Shown here: in pieces, positions 7,305 to 13,145 of the stretch
How the letters are laid out: each line of letters starts with the position of its first letter
How positions within the stretch are numbered: the stretch's first letter is position 1
Assembly: GCA_002746365.1 (NCBI GenBank)
Contig: NVWZ01000028.1
Span: forward strand, 18,448-31,592
DNA: 13,145 nucleotides
Source of the DNA: Thiotrichaceae bacterium
Lineage (GTDB): Bacteria; Pseudomonadota; Gammaproteobacteria; SZUA-229
Direction of reading: 5' to 3'
Made by a program: the position numbers and the translations under genes
Notes under the pieces: generated by a model
What the model saw: only the letters and a program-made list of their open reading frames with translations
The model's database searches: none
What the model was told of the DNA's origin: nothing

Positions 7305-8537
7305 CTAATCAAGCACATGTGAAATCAAACCGTCCGCTAGCTTAGGCTCGAACCAGGTCGATTTTGGCGGCATAACCTCACCTGCGTCAGCAACTGCCAT
7401 CAGTGCTTCCATACTGGTCGGGTAAAATGAAAAGGCAATCGCCATTTCACCACTGTTTACCCGTTTTTCTAGCTCGCCTAAACCACGTATACCACCCACA
7501 AAGTCAATACGGGTATCCGTACGCTGATCAGCGATAGCCAATATCGGCTCAATCAGATTATCCGCGAGCAAGCTTACGTCCAATGAAGCCACCGGGTCAT
7601 TAGGAACCAGTTCAGTATTAATGTTCAAACGATACCATTGGCCATCAACATACATGCCAAATTCAGTGGCTTTTGTCGGCCTAACGGCAGCAGACGCTTC
7701 TGTAACAGTGAAAGAGGCTTTAATTTTTTCCAGCACTTCCTCCTTACTAAGGCCATTTAGATCTTTAATGACACGATTGTAATCCAGAATATTCATCTGA
7801 TTATGAGGATAGATAACTGACAGGAAATAATCACTGTTCTGCTCACCACCTGCATCGCTATTCGCATGCGTTTTTGCCACGCGTGAAGCCGAAGCCGAGC
7901 GGTGATGACCATCTGCTATGTAGATAGCATCCATAGCTTCAAAACCAGCACTCAATTTTTCGATGGTGGCATCATCATCAATCAACCAGAACGTGTGCTG
8001 CACACCATCATCCGCGGTTTCATCAACCAGTGGCGTTTGTTTAGTCGTCTGTTCCAGAATCTGATCCATATCAGCCTGTGATTTATAAGCCAGTAATACC
8101 GGGCCCGTCTGCGCATTTAACGCTTCAATTTGACGAACACGGTCATTCTCTTTCGCTGGACGCGTGAATTCATGTTTGCGAACACGATTCGTGTCGTAAT
8201 CCGCGACCGATGCCGCTGCCACTAATCCCACTTGTGAATGGCCATCCATAATTAAACGGTAGGCGTAATAACAGGGCTTTTCTTCACGAATCAAAATGCC
8301 TTCATCCAGCATTTTTTGCAGGTTTTCAGCCGATTTTGCATAGACCGCTGGGTCATAAGGATCAATATCGTCTGCTAAATCAATCTCAGCCTTGGAGATA
8401 TGTAAAAAACTCCAGGGGCGACCCGCCGCACGTTCACGTGCTTCTGCAGAATTTAATACATCATAAGGCGGCGCCACCACTTCACTGGCGCGCTCAGGCA
8501 CAGGACGTAATCCTGCAAAAGGTTTAATTAAAGGCAT
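7305..8537 (-). CDS. DUF1015 family protein, function unknown
   Basis: A 410-residue soluble protein of the DUF1015 family. Conserved blocks seen are PLIKPFAGLRP at the N-terminus, APPYDV (22-27), WSFLHI, a charged RKHEFTRPAKENDR segment (120-133) and the signature YIADGHHRSAS (206-216). The histidine-rich DGHHR box looks catalytic or metal-binding, but no reaction is established that I know of. The frame is open to 8642. I chose the ATG at 8535-8537 because the family begins there and GAGAG precedes it at a suitable distance. The extra 35 residues would be non-conserved and have no start signal. It stands alone between a terminator and a promoter-like site. Its base composition is richer in GC than that of the flanking genes. 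Confidence 0.92.
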   Translation of the reverse strand: MPLIKPFAGLRPVPERASEVVAPPYDVLNSAEARERAAGRPWSFLHISKAEIDLADDIDPYDPAVYAKSAENLQKMLDEGILIREEKPCYYAYRLIMDGHSQVGLVAAASVADYDTNRVRKHEFTRPAKENDRVRQIEALNAQTGPVLLAYKSQADMDQILEQTTKQTPLVDETADDGVQHTFWLIDDDATIEKLSAGFEAMDAIYIADGHHRSASASRVAKTHANSDAGGEQNSDYFLSVIYPHNQMNILDYNRVIKDLNGLSKEEVLEKIKASFTVTEASAAVRPTKATEFGMYVDGQWYRLNINTELVPNDPVASLDVSLLADNLIEPILAIADQRTDTRIDFVGGIRGLGELEKRVNSGEMAIAFSFYPTSMEALMAVADAGEVMPPKSTWFEPKLADGLISHVLD

Positions 8538-8565
8538 AATTCTCTCGACTATTTTTGAATGGGGG

Positions 8566-8571
8566 ATTATA
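8566..8571 (-). promoter_or_regulatory. candidate -10 box of the DUF1015 gene
   Basis: The minus strand reads TATAAT, about 29 bases before the ATG at 8537. CTGAAG lies 17 bases upstream and TTGCTG lies 20 bases upstream, so the -35 is weak. The position supports the shorter start, because transcription would begin inside the longer frame. Confidence 0.45.
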
Positions 8572-8720
8572 CAACCTGCGCGGAAATCCTTCAGCAAGAT
8601 TTTATAATATCGGCAGCTAATAGCACCAGCAGCAGCAATCATACTGCCGTGTCGAGAAGAAACAGTCCGATATTATTTAATCATCATAATCTATTGAACA
8701 TAATACTCTAAGAAACGTCT

Positions 8721-8726
8721 TATAAT
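8721..8726 (+). promoter_or_regulatory. candidate -10 box upstream of the mini-element
   Basis: A perfect TATAAT on the plus strand. TTGAAC at 8694-8699 is 21 bases away, too far for a normal sigma-70 pair, so the -35 is uncertain. It is the only obvious promoter for the 8950-10001 unit. A transcript from here would carry the 160-bp palindrome in its leader. The rest of 8538-8771 shows no gene. Confidence 0.35.
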
Positions 8727-8775
8727 AGTAAGACCACGCCAATGAAATATTAAAGGCACTTCCATTAATTGTTAG

Positions 8776-8935
8776 GGAGCCTCTGATTAATTATGAATGA
8801 AGTAGATTGTAAGCTGAATGATTCATGTTCAAGGCGTAAAACGCGCGTAATAGCTGGCTATTGCGAAGTTTTACAACGCTGAAAATGGATTATTCAGCTT
8901 ACAAGATACGATTTCACTAATTGAACAGAGGTTCC
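8776..8935. mobile_element. 160-bp MITE-like palindromic element with TTAG target duplication
   Basis: The ends are GGAGCCTCTGATTAATTA (left) and, on the other strand, GGAACCTCTGTTCAATTAG (right). They are flanked by the direct repeat TTAG at 8772-8775 and 8936-8939. The arms stay similar inward, with the identical 13-mer TTGTAAGCTGAAT in both. The centre (GCGTAAAAC...GTTTTACAACGC around TAATAGCTGGCTATTG) is also palindromic, so the whole element can fold into one long hairpin. There is no transposase. A 4-bp target of YTAR type is typical of the IS5 family, so it was probably mobilised by such an enzyme. The family assignment is an inference. Confidence 0.8.
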
Positions 8936-8949
8936 TTAGGGTATTAGCA

Positions 8950-9480
8950 ATGCTTTCATTTATTCCTGCTCTGGTCGTTGTCGCGAGCATGCAAGCCGTA
9001 CCGCCCATAATCATAGAAACCCCGGAAATGTTACTGGAAATCACACCCAGAACGCCTGATCAGATGGGCTCTTTTTATGAAGCACGTGGCTTTCCCAAAC
9101 CCATGCTTGAGATACTGAAAAAACAATGTTTTATTTCAGTCGGCATGACCAATAAAACACAGGACACCATTTGGATGAACCTGTCTGACTGGGAATTTAC
9201 TTCGCAGGGAAAAATTATTAACCGTGAGCATCGAGATCATTGGAAACAACGTTGGCAAAAAATGAATATGCCTTTAAACAAACAATCCACTTTTCGCTGG
9301 ACCCTTATACCCGAAACGCTTGACTACTTACCGGGGGAACGCGAAGGTGGCAATATCATTCTACCCTTCACTAAAGGTTACTTTAATTTAAAAGCTAAGT
9401 TCGTAACCGGAAAAAACAAACAAGGAAAAACATTAGTCATTTCAACTGACAAATTATTCTGTGCGGAGGACGCGCCATGA
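8950..9480 (+). CDS. uncharacterised, probably exported protein with two cysteines
   Basis: A 176-residue protein I do not recognise. The N-terminus MLSFIPALVVVASMQAVPP is hydrophobic and ends in a plausible signal cleavage region, but it lacks the usual positive charges. The remainder looks like a soluble beta-rich domain with several Trp (DTIWMNLSDWEF, HWKQRWQK, FRWTLIPE). There are only two cysteines, Cys60 and Cys171, which could form one disulfide outside the cytoplasm. The ATG at 8950 has AGGG at 8938-8941, 8 bases upstream, partly built from the target duplication of the mini-element. No other start exists in frame before a TAG at 8851. The stop overlaps the thioredoxin-like gene by ATGA, so the two are translated together and probably act together. 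Confidence 0.78.
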   Translation: MLSFIPALVVVASMQAVPPIIIETPEMLLEITPRTPDQMGSFYEARGFPKPMLEILKKQCFISVGMTNKTQDTIWMNLSDWEFTSQGKIINREHRDHWKQRWQKMNMPLNKQSTFRWTLIPETLDYLPGEREGGNIILPFTKGYFNLKAKFVTGKNKQGKTLVISTDKLFCAEDAP

Positions 9481-10001
9481 ATGCCAATATAAGAAAAATT
9501 CTTTTTATTATAATGACCTGCATTTTTTCAACAATCAGCGCGGCTGAGATAGAACCCCCATCCGGTATACGACATTATGAAATCGGGCTTGCAAAAAATT
9601 TTAATCTAACTGATATTGACGGTGAAAACTTTCAATTAAATTCCGCACGAGGACAATGGGTGTTTCTGCATTTTTGGGCAAGCTGGTGCGGGCCTTGCCG
9701 AGAAGAAATGCCAACCCTTCAAGTATTAGCCGATACTTTCTCTGATGATACACTTAAAATTGTAATGGTTAATACGGCTGAAGACGAAGATACCATCTTT
9801 ACTTTTTTAAGCGCTATCAATGTTGATATAAATAGTTTACTGGATGTGGATGGGCTGGTTACCGAAGAGTGGAAACCTCGCGGGCTGCCGTCTACTTTTT
9901 TAATCAATCCTGAGGGTGAAGTAAAGTATCAGGCTATCGGTGGTCGTGATTGGGGGAAACCTGTGTATATTAATTTTATTAAACAACTTGTATCGAACTA
10001 A
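9477..10001 (+). CDS. TlpA-like periplasmic thioredoxin-fold oxidoreductase
   Basis: A 174-residue thiol-disulfide oxidoreductase of the TlpA/ResA type. A signal peptide (MNANIRKILFIIMTCIFSTISA) with two basic residues suggests export, cleaved near residue 22, or the segment could be a membrane anchor. The redox motif WCGPC is at residues 70-74 in the context FLHFWASWCGPCREEMPTL, and the cis-proline is Pro138 in GLPSTFLI. Such proteins usually reduce, and sometimes oxidise, disulfides of particular exported partners such as cytochrome c apoproteins. No cytochrome maturation genes are nearby. The partner most likely from context is the two-cysteine protein encoded just upstream, with which it shares an ATGA overlap. 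The family call is secure; the substrate is inferred. Confidence 0.93.
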   Translation: MNANIRKILFIIMTCIFSTISAAEIEPPSGIRHYEIGLAKNFNLTDIDGENFQLNSARGQWVFLHFWASWCGPCREEMPTLQVLADTFSDDTLKIVMVNTAEDEDTIFTFLSAINVDINSLLDVDGLVTEEWKPRGLPSTFLINPEGEVKYQAIGGRDWGKPVYINFIKQLVSN

Positions 10002-10012
10002 TCTATTCGTTT

Positions 10013-10042
10013 AGGAGCGGCTGTTATCGGCCATGAGCGGAC
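10013..10042. repeat. REP-like sequence after the thioredoxin gene
   Basis: TAGGAGCGGCTGTTATCGGCC followed by ATGAGCGGAC resembles the short GC-rich repetitive palindromes found after genes in gammaproteobacteria (GGC...GCC core). Its GCGGAC end can also pair with GTCCGC at 10062-10067 in the neighbouring hairpin. Copy number cannot be judged from one window. Confidence 0.3.
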
Positions 10043-10061
10043 TTTTAAAAGAAAAAATCTT

Positions 10062-10133
10062 GTCCGCGAATAACGCAAAGAACGCAAAAAAAACCGCAAA
10101 TAAAATATTGTTTCTTTTGCGTTATTCGCGGAC
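10062..10133. terminator. strong hairpin between convergent genes, likely bidirectional terminator or dispersed repeat
   Basis: GTCCGCGAATAACGCAAA (10062-10079) and its exact complement (10116-10133) form an 18-bp perfect stem with a 36-base AT-rich loop that contains a second ACGCAAA phrase. On the minus strand the stem is followed within 4 bases by six T. On the plus strand five T follow about 6 bases later. The position between two convergent units fits termination in both directions. The wording 'cgcgaataacgcaaagaacgc' is also familiar as a scattered intergenic repeat. The remaining part up to 10226 shows nothing I can name. Confidence 0.6.
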
Positions 10134-10226
10134 TAACCGTTTTTAATCTTTTAGATGTCAGCTAAGAGTCAAGCACAGACACATCATTCATACCTAAACA
10201 ATAAAATTTATTTTCACTGTATTGCT

Positions 10227-10841
10227 TCAATACGCTTCATTCTCAACATAGATAACCATTCGCATAAGATCAGATAATGATTTTGCTTCCATCTTCTGCA
10301 TGACATGCCCGCGATGTGCTTCTACAGTCGAGAGCGATATATTTAAATCAGCTGCTATCACTTTGTTACGTTTTCCAGCGGTGATAGCATAGAGCACTTC
10401 GTTTTCTCTCTTTGTCAGTATGCCGATTTTTTCCTTTATTGCGCCGACCTTCATGTTTTTTCCGCGTTGTAACGAATCCACTTTAAAAGCACGGTGTACA
10501 CTATCGAGTAACTCCTGCTCATTAAATGGTTTTTCAACAAAATTAATTGCGCCAGCTTGAACCGCTTTCACTGCCATTGGTATATCACCATGTCCACTTA
10601 TAATAATAACGGGTGGCGCATTACCCATTTCATTTAGTTTTTCCTGTAAATCCAAACCGCTCATGCCCGGCATCCTGACATCCAGTAAAATACAACCTTC
10701 AAAATCAATTCGATAATTAGTCAGAAAATCATCTGCTGAATGAAAGGCTACAACATCGAGCCCAACCGACTCCATTAATAGTGTAATAGCACTTCTAACT
10801 TCTTCAGCATCATCGATGATATAGACCTTACAGGTATCCAT
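10227..10841 (-). CDS. FixJ-type two-component response regulator (REC-LuxR)
   Basis: A 204-residue cytoplasmic regulator. The receiver domain (about 4-118) has the acidic pair Asp10/Asp11, the phospho-acceptor Asp54 in LLDVRMPGMSG, Ser82 in ISGHGD and Lys104 in EKPF. The LuxR-type DNA-binding domain (about 140-197) shows LTKRENEVLYAITAGKRNKVIA and STVEAHR, close to the FixJ/NodW group. The frame is open to 11042, but the family begins at the ATG 10839-10841, which has AGGAG 6-8 bases upstream. That Shine-Dalgarno overlaps the stop codon of the kinase gene, and only 10 bases separate the two genes. The kinase is thus its cognate partner. No target gene is evident in the window. Confidence 0.93.
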   Translation of the reverse strand: MDTCKVYIIDDAEEVRSAITLLMESVGLDVVAFHSADDFLTNYRIDFEGCILLDVRMPGMSGLDLQEKLNEMGNAPPVIIISGHGDIPMAVKAVQAGAINFVEKPFNEQELLDSVHRAFKVDSLQRGKNMKVGAIKEKIGILTKRENEVLYAITAGKRNKVIAADLNISLSTVEAHRGHVMQKMEAKSLSDLMRMVIYVENEAY

Positions 10842-10851
10842 ATACAATCTC

Positions 10852-11763
10852 CTAAGATTGAGTGGGTAAAGTAAATTTAAAAGTCGCGCCTTTATCCGAT
10901 TTTTTATCAAGAAAAAGTTTGCCACCGTGTTCGGTGATGATACCTTCGCTGATTGATAAACCCAGCCCCATACCATCTTGCTTTGTTGTAATAAAAGGCG
11001 TGAACAGCGTATCACGCATTGCCTCAGTAAACCCCGGGCCATTATCCGCTATCATTACCATCGGTTCATTATTCTCTGTAACTGAAGTCTTAATGGTCAA
11101 CAACTTATCTTCATAATCATTGTTTGACATGGCTTCTATCGCATTCTTTACCAGATTCAATATAACCTGATCAATCTGGATATGATGCGCATAGACTTCA
11201 GGCAGGTTTTCGTCAAATTGAATATCTAATTTAACAGAATCATTTTTAAGACCATGCCTGGTTAATATTAGAACTTCCTTGATCAAATCATTAAGATTAA
11301 CCAGTGATCGATCAGGTAATTCTTTTTTAACAAAGTTACGCAACTGCTGAATAATACCACCCGCTCTTCGTGCCTGCTTACTAATTATTTCCAGTACATC
11401 ATTGACTCTATCTATATCAATTTTCTGAGATTCTGTTAATCGAATACAGGCATCGGCATTGGTTGCTATCGCCGTTAACGGTTGGTTTAATTCGTGCGCC
11501 ATTCCCGACGCCATCTCACCCATGGTGCTCACCCTTGCGACATGAGCCAGTTCGCGCCGATGACTACTCACTTGTTCTTCTGCTTTTTTACGCTCACTAA
11601 TATCCCTGAAAATGACAACACTACCAATAGTTATTCCCGCCTCATCTTTTAGAGGTGTGCTGGTGTATTCTACCGGGAAGCTGGTGCCATCATTTTTCCA
11701 GAAAATTTCATCTTCGATGTAGCGCGTTTTCTCGTCGGTGAATGTCTTAAATACCGGGCACTC
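10852..11763 (-). CDS. PAS-domain sensor histidine kinase, 5' end missing
   Basis: About 303 residues of a FixL-like kinase. Reading from the break, the C-terminal half of a PAS domain is seen (CPVFKTFTDE...IEDEIFWKNDGTSFPVEYTSTPL...VVIFRDISERK). The histidine phospho-acceptor domain with MAHELNQPL follows (the His is near base 11496). The ATPase domain has NLVKNAIEAM, DNGPGF, TPFITTK and GMGLGLSI. The PAS homology stops at ECPVF, near 11763. Beyond it come a few unrelated codons and then TGA/TAA at 11806-11811, with no ATG, GTG or TTG in between. The first available start is GTG at 11571, which would drop the PAS domain. The N-terminal part of PAS and any upstream sensor or membrane region are therefore lost at the junction. 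Partner of the FixJ-like regulator. Confidence 0.88.
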   Translation of the reverse strand, partial: ECPVFKTFTDEKTRYIEDEIFWKNDGTSFPVEYTSTPLKDEAGITIGSVVIFRDISERKKAEEQVSSHRRELAHVARVSTMGEMASGMAHELNQPLTAIATNADACIRLTESQKIDIDRVNDVLEIISKQARRAGGIIQQLRNFVKKELPDRSLVNLNDLIKEVLILTRHGLKNDSVKLDIQFDENLPEVYAHHIQIDQVILNLVKNAIEAMSNNDYEDKLLTIKTSVTENNEPMVMIADNGPGFTEAMRDTLFTPFITTKQDGMGLGLSISEGIITEHGGKLFLDKKSDKGATFKFTLPTQS

Positions 11764-11770
11764 ACCCCTA
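11761..11770. other. junction where two divergent genes both lose their 5' ends
   Basis: Left of about 11763 the minus strand encodes a kinase PAS domain. Right of about 11770 the plus strand encodes the N-terminal region of a DUF898 protein. The two frames touch with no intergenic space, no promoter and no start codon on either side. No transposon end or target duplication is visible. It fits a deletion, an inversion endpoint or an assembly join. Confidence 0.65.
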
Positions 11771-12837
11771 GTGCTGACACCTCCGCTGATGAGGCTACCG
11801 CAAATTTATCAACTAACCACTCACGTACCCGAAAACAGGAAACTATTTCCTTTAATGGCAGTGCGGATGAGTTTTTTAAAATTTGGATCGTTAATATTGC
11901 ATTAACGATTCTCACACTCGGGATATATTCAGCCTGGGCGAAGGTGAGAACCAATCGCTATTTTTACGGCAACACCGAATTAGCCGGTTCAAGTTTTGAA
12001 TACCTAGCCACCCCAATGGATATTCTAAAAGGCCGCTTCGTCGCCGTTATTATATTTGCTGCATACACCGCTATTAGCGAGCTATGGCCGGTTGCAGGAT
12101 TGGTGCTTTATCTACCCATAATGCTGGTTATTCCTTGGTTAATTATTCGCTCTTTACAATTTAGAGCCCACAACACCGCTTACCGGAATATTCGGTTCTC
12201 CTATCATGGTGAGTACTCAAATGCCGCTGGTGTTTATATTGGCGCAGCAATATTGACCCTGATTACCGCTGGTTTGGCTTATCCTTATTTCATATACAAG
12301 CAATATCAGTTATTAGCTAAACGGCGGTTTGGTGAAACCAGCTTTCAGCTCAACGTAGAGGTGAAGGCCTTTTTTGTGATTTACGCGATTTCATCGGCCA
12401 TTCTTTTTGGTGTCATTGCCATCAGCACCTTTGCGGCATTCCAGCTCAACGTGATTGAAAACATTGAGGCCTTCGCTCAATATTCACTTGCAGTCGTTCT
12501 GTTTTTCATGATTTTATTTATGGCAATAGGTGCCTACATTCAGTCAAGAACCACTAACCTTGTTTGGAATAACCTTACCCTTGGCCAGCATGAATTTAGC
12601 AGTACCCTGCAAGCACGAACTCTTGCACAAATTTATATCACCAATTTGGCTGCCATTATTCTAACTTGTGGTTTAGCAACACCGTGGGCTGCCATTCGCA
12701 CCGCCCGGTACCGGCTTGAACAAACCAAAGTTATGGTAGCCGGTGACTTAGACCAATTTACCGTGCAAGCAGCAGATGCCAGCAAACCCTTCGGCGAAGA
12801 AATTGGCGAAGCCTTCGGACTGGATTTTGGAGTTTGA
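11764..12837 (+). CDS. DUF898 (YjgN-like) multi-pass membrane protein, start codon missing
   Basis: A polytopic inner-membrane protein of the DUF898/YjgN family, function unknown. The in-frame sequence upstream of the first GTG (11944) is clearly part of the protein. A polar leader (SADTSADEATANLSTNHSR) leads into the family opening ISFNGSADEFFKIWIVN and the first helix LTILTLGIYSAWAKVRTNRYFYGNTELAGSSF. About seven hydrophobic segments follow, ending at TPWAAIRTARY and a soluble acidic tail. The frame is open left to a TAG at 11650 but contains no ATG, GTG or TTG before 11944, which lies inside the conserved block. The true start was therefore lost at the junction. The metallopeptidase gene overlaps its stop codon, a pairing I recall as common for this family. 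The family call is firm; whether the gene is intact is doubtful. Confidence 0.88.
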   Translation, partial: TPSADTSADEATANLSTNHSRTRKQETISFNGSADEFFKIWIVNIALTILTLGIYSAWAKVRTNRYFYGNTELAGSSFEYLATPMDILKGRFVAVIIFAAYTAISELWPVAGLVLYLPIMLVIPWLIIRSLQFRAHNTAYRNIRFSYHGEYSNAAGVYIGAAILTLITAGLAYPYFIYKQYQLLAKRRFGETSFQLNVEVKAFFVIYAISSAILFGVIAISTFAAFQLNVIENIEAFAQYSLAVVLFFMILFMAIGAYIQSRTTNLVWNNLTLGQHEFSSTLQARTLAQIYITNLAAIILTCGLATPWAAIRTARYRLEQTKVMVAGDLDQFTVQAADASKPFGEEIGEAFGLDFGV

Positions 12838-13145
12838 AGCCTGAACCTACCCACACAATTGATGCGCGTTACTACGATGGCCAGCATTCCAGCGCTGCGC
12901 CGCTTCGTATTATCTTTCAACAAAACGGTGAACTGCATTGCACTACTGAAACATTGGAGTTCACCGTTGATATTCGCAGCGTACGTGTGTCACAACGCAT
13001 TGGAAACACGCCGCGTTTTATTTACCTCGACAACAATGCAAAAATAGAAACACATTGTAACGACGAGCTAGATTCATTCTTACAGATCTATAAAAACGAT
13101 GGCCGTATAAGCCTCGTGCACCGCATTGAAAACTCATTAAAATAT
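12834..13145 (+). CDS. N-terminus of an M48-type metallopeptidase, cut by window edge
   Basis: An open frame of 104 codons that reaches the end of the window. It begins TTG AAG CCT, the TTG overlapping the TGA of the YjgN-like gene. The product (MKPEPTHTIDARYYDGQHSSAAPLRI...) has the small beta-rich N-terminal domain often found ahead of the peptidase in M48 proteins that accompany YjgN-like genes: ARYYDG, ELHCTTETLEFTVDIRSVRVSQRIGNTPRFIYLDNNAKIET. The HExxH zinc site would lie beyond the window, so the peptidase identity rests on this domain and on the neighbour. No ATG or GTG start is available near the beginning. GGAT at 12822-12825 is a possible ribosome binding site at 8 bases, but coupling to the upstream gene is more likely. 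Confidence 0.72.
   Translation, partial: MKPEPTHTIDARYYDGQHSSAAPLRIIFQQNGELHCTTETLEFTVDIRSVRVSQRIGNTPRFIYLDNNAKIETHCNDELDSFLQIYKNDGRISLVHRIENSLKY

Noticed and set aside
10842..11042. Longer start for the response regulator
   Set aside because: The extra 67 residues lie over the end of the kinase in another frame, and the receiver domain with a proper Shine-Dalgarno begins at 10841.
11670..11954. Minus-strand open frame of 94 codons across the junction, considered as the missing start of the kinase
   Set aside because: It is in a different frame from the kinase, lies antisense to the DUF898 coding sequence and has no PAS-like or signal features.
12633..13047. Minus and plus short frames around the end of the YjgN-like gene
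   Set aside because: They overlap the YjgN-like and metallopeptidase frames, which are supported by family motifs.

Overview
The window looks like a chromosomal segment of a fairly AT-rich gammaproteobacterium. The proteobacterial-type glutamate-cysteine ligase, the full-length HrpA-type RNA helicase, the FixJ-like regulator and the YjgN/M48 pair all fit that group. I cannot place it below class level. There is no rRNA, tRNA, CRISPR array or complete insertion sequence.

Layout. From 1 to 2585 the minus strand carries the N-terminal two thirds of hrpA, cut by the window edge, followed upstream by an alpha/beta hydrolase (2654-3502, minus). A divergent intergenic region then leads to an unrecognised plus-strand gene (3633-4217). 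That gene is preceded, in the same frame, by a 13-codon ORF with a good ribosome binding site. From 7122 down to 4250, four minus-strand genes follow one another: a small XRE-type regulator, gshA, a 75-residue membrane protein and an exported Sel1/SH3 protein. The last three are packed or overlapping and are probably translated together. The XRE gene has two identical 19-bp tandem repeats, each holding a near-palindrome, directly in front of it. A DUF1015 protein (7305-8537, minus) is separated from it by a terminator-like hairpin and a second inverted repeat.

From 8700 to 10001 the plus strand holds a promoter-like TATAAT and a 160-bp MITE-like palindrome with a TTAG target duplication. These lie in front of a two-gene unit: an uncharacterised, probably exported protein with two cysteines, and a TlpA-like thioredoxin that overlaps it by ATGA. 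A strong hairpin at 10062-10133 separates this unit from a convergent two-component pair: a FixJ/LuxR response regulator (10227-10841) and a PAS histidine kinase (10852-about 11763).

The right end is the most unusual part. At about 11761-11770 the kinase reading frame (minus) and a DUF898/YjgN-type membrane protein frame (plus) meet head to head. Neither has a start codon on its side of the join. This is what a deletion, a rearrangement or an assembly chimera would leave. After the YjgN-like gene comes the N-terminus of an M48-type metallopeptidase partner, which runs off the window.

I see no convincing new defence or biosynthetic system. The points most worth following are the double-truncation junction, the mini-element that appears to have remodelled the start of the 8950 gene, the in-frame stop at the start of the 3633 gene, and the orphan XRE regulator with its tandem operator upstream of gshA.
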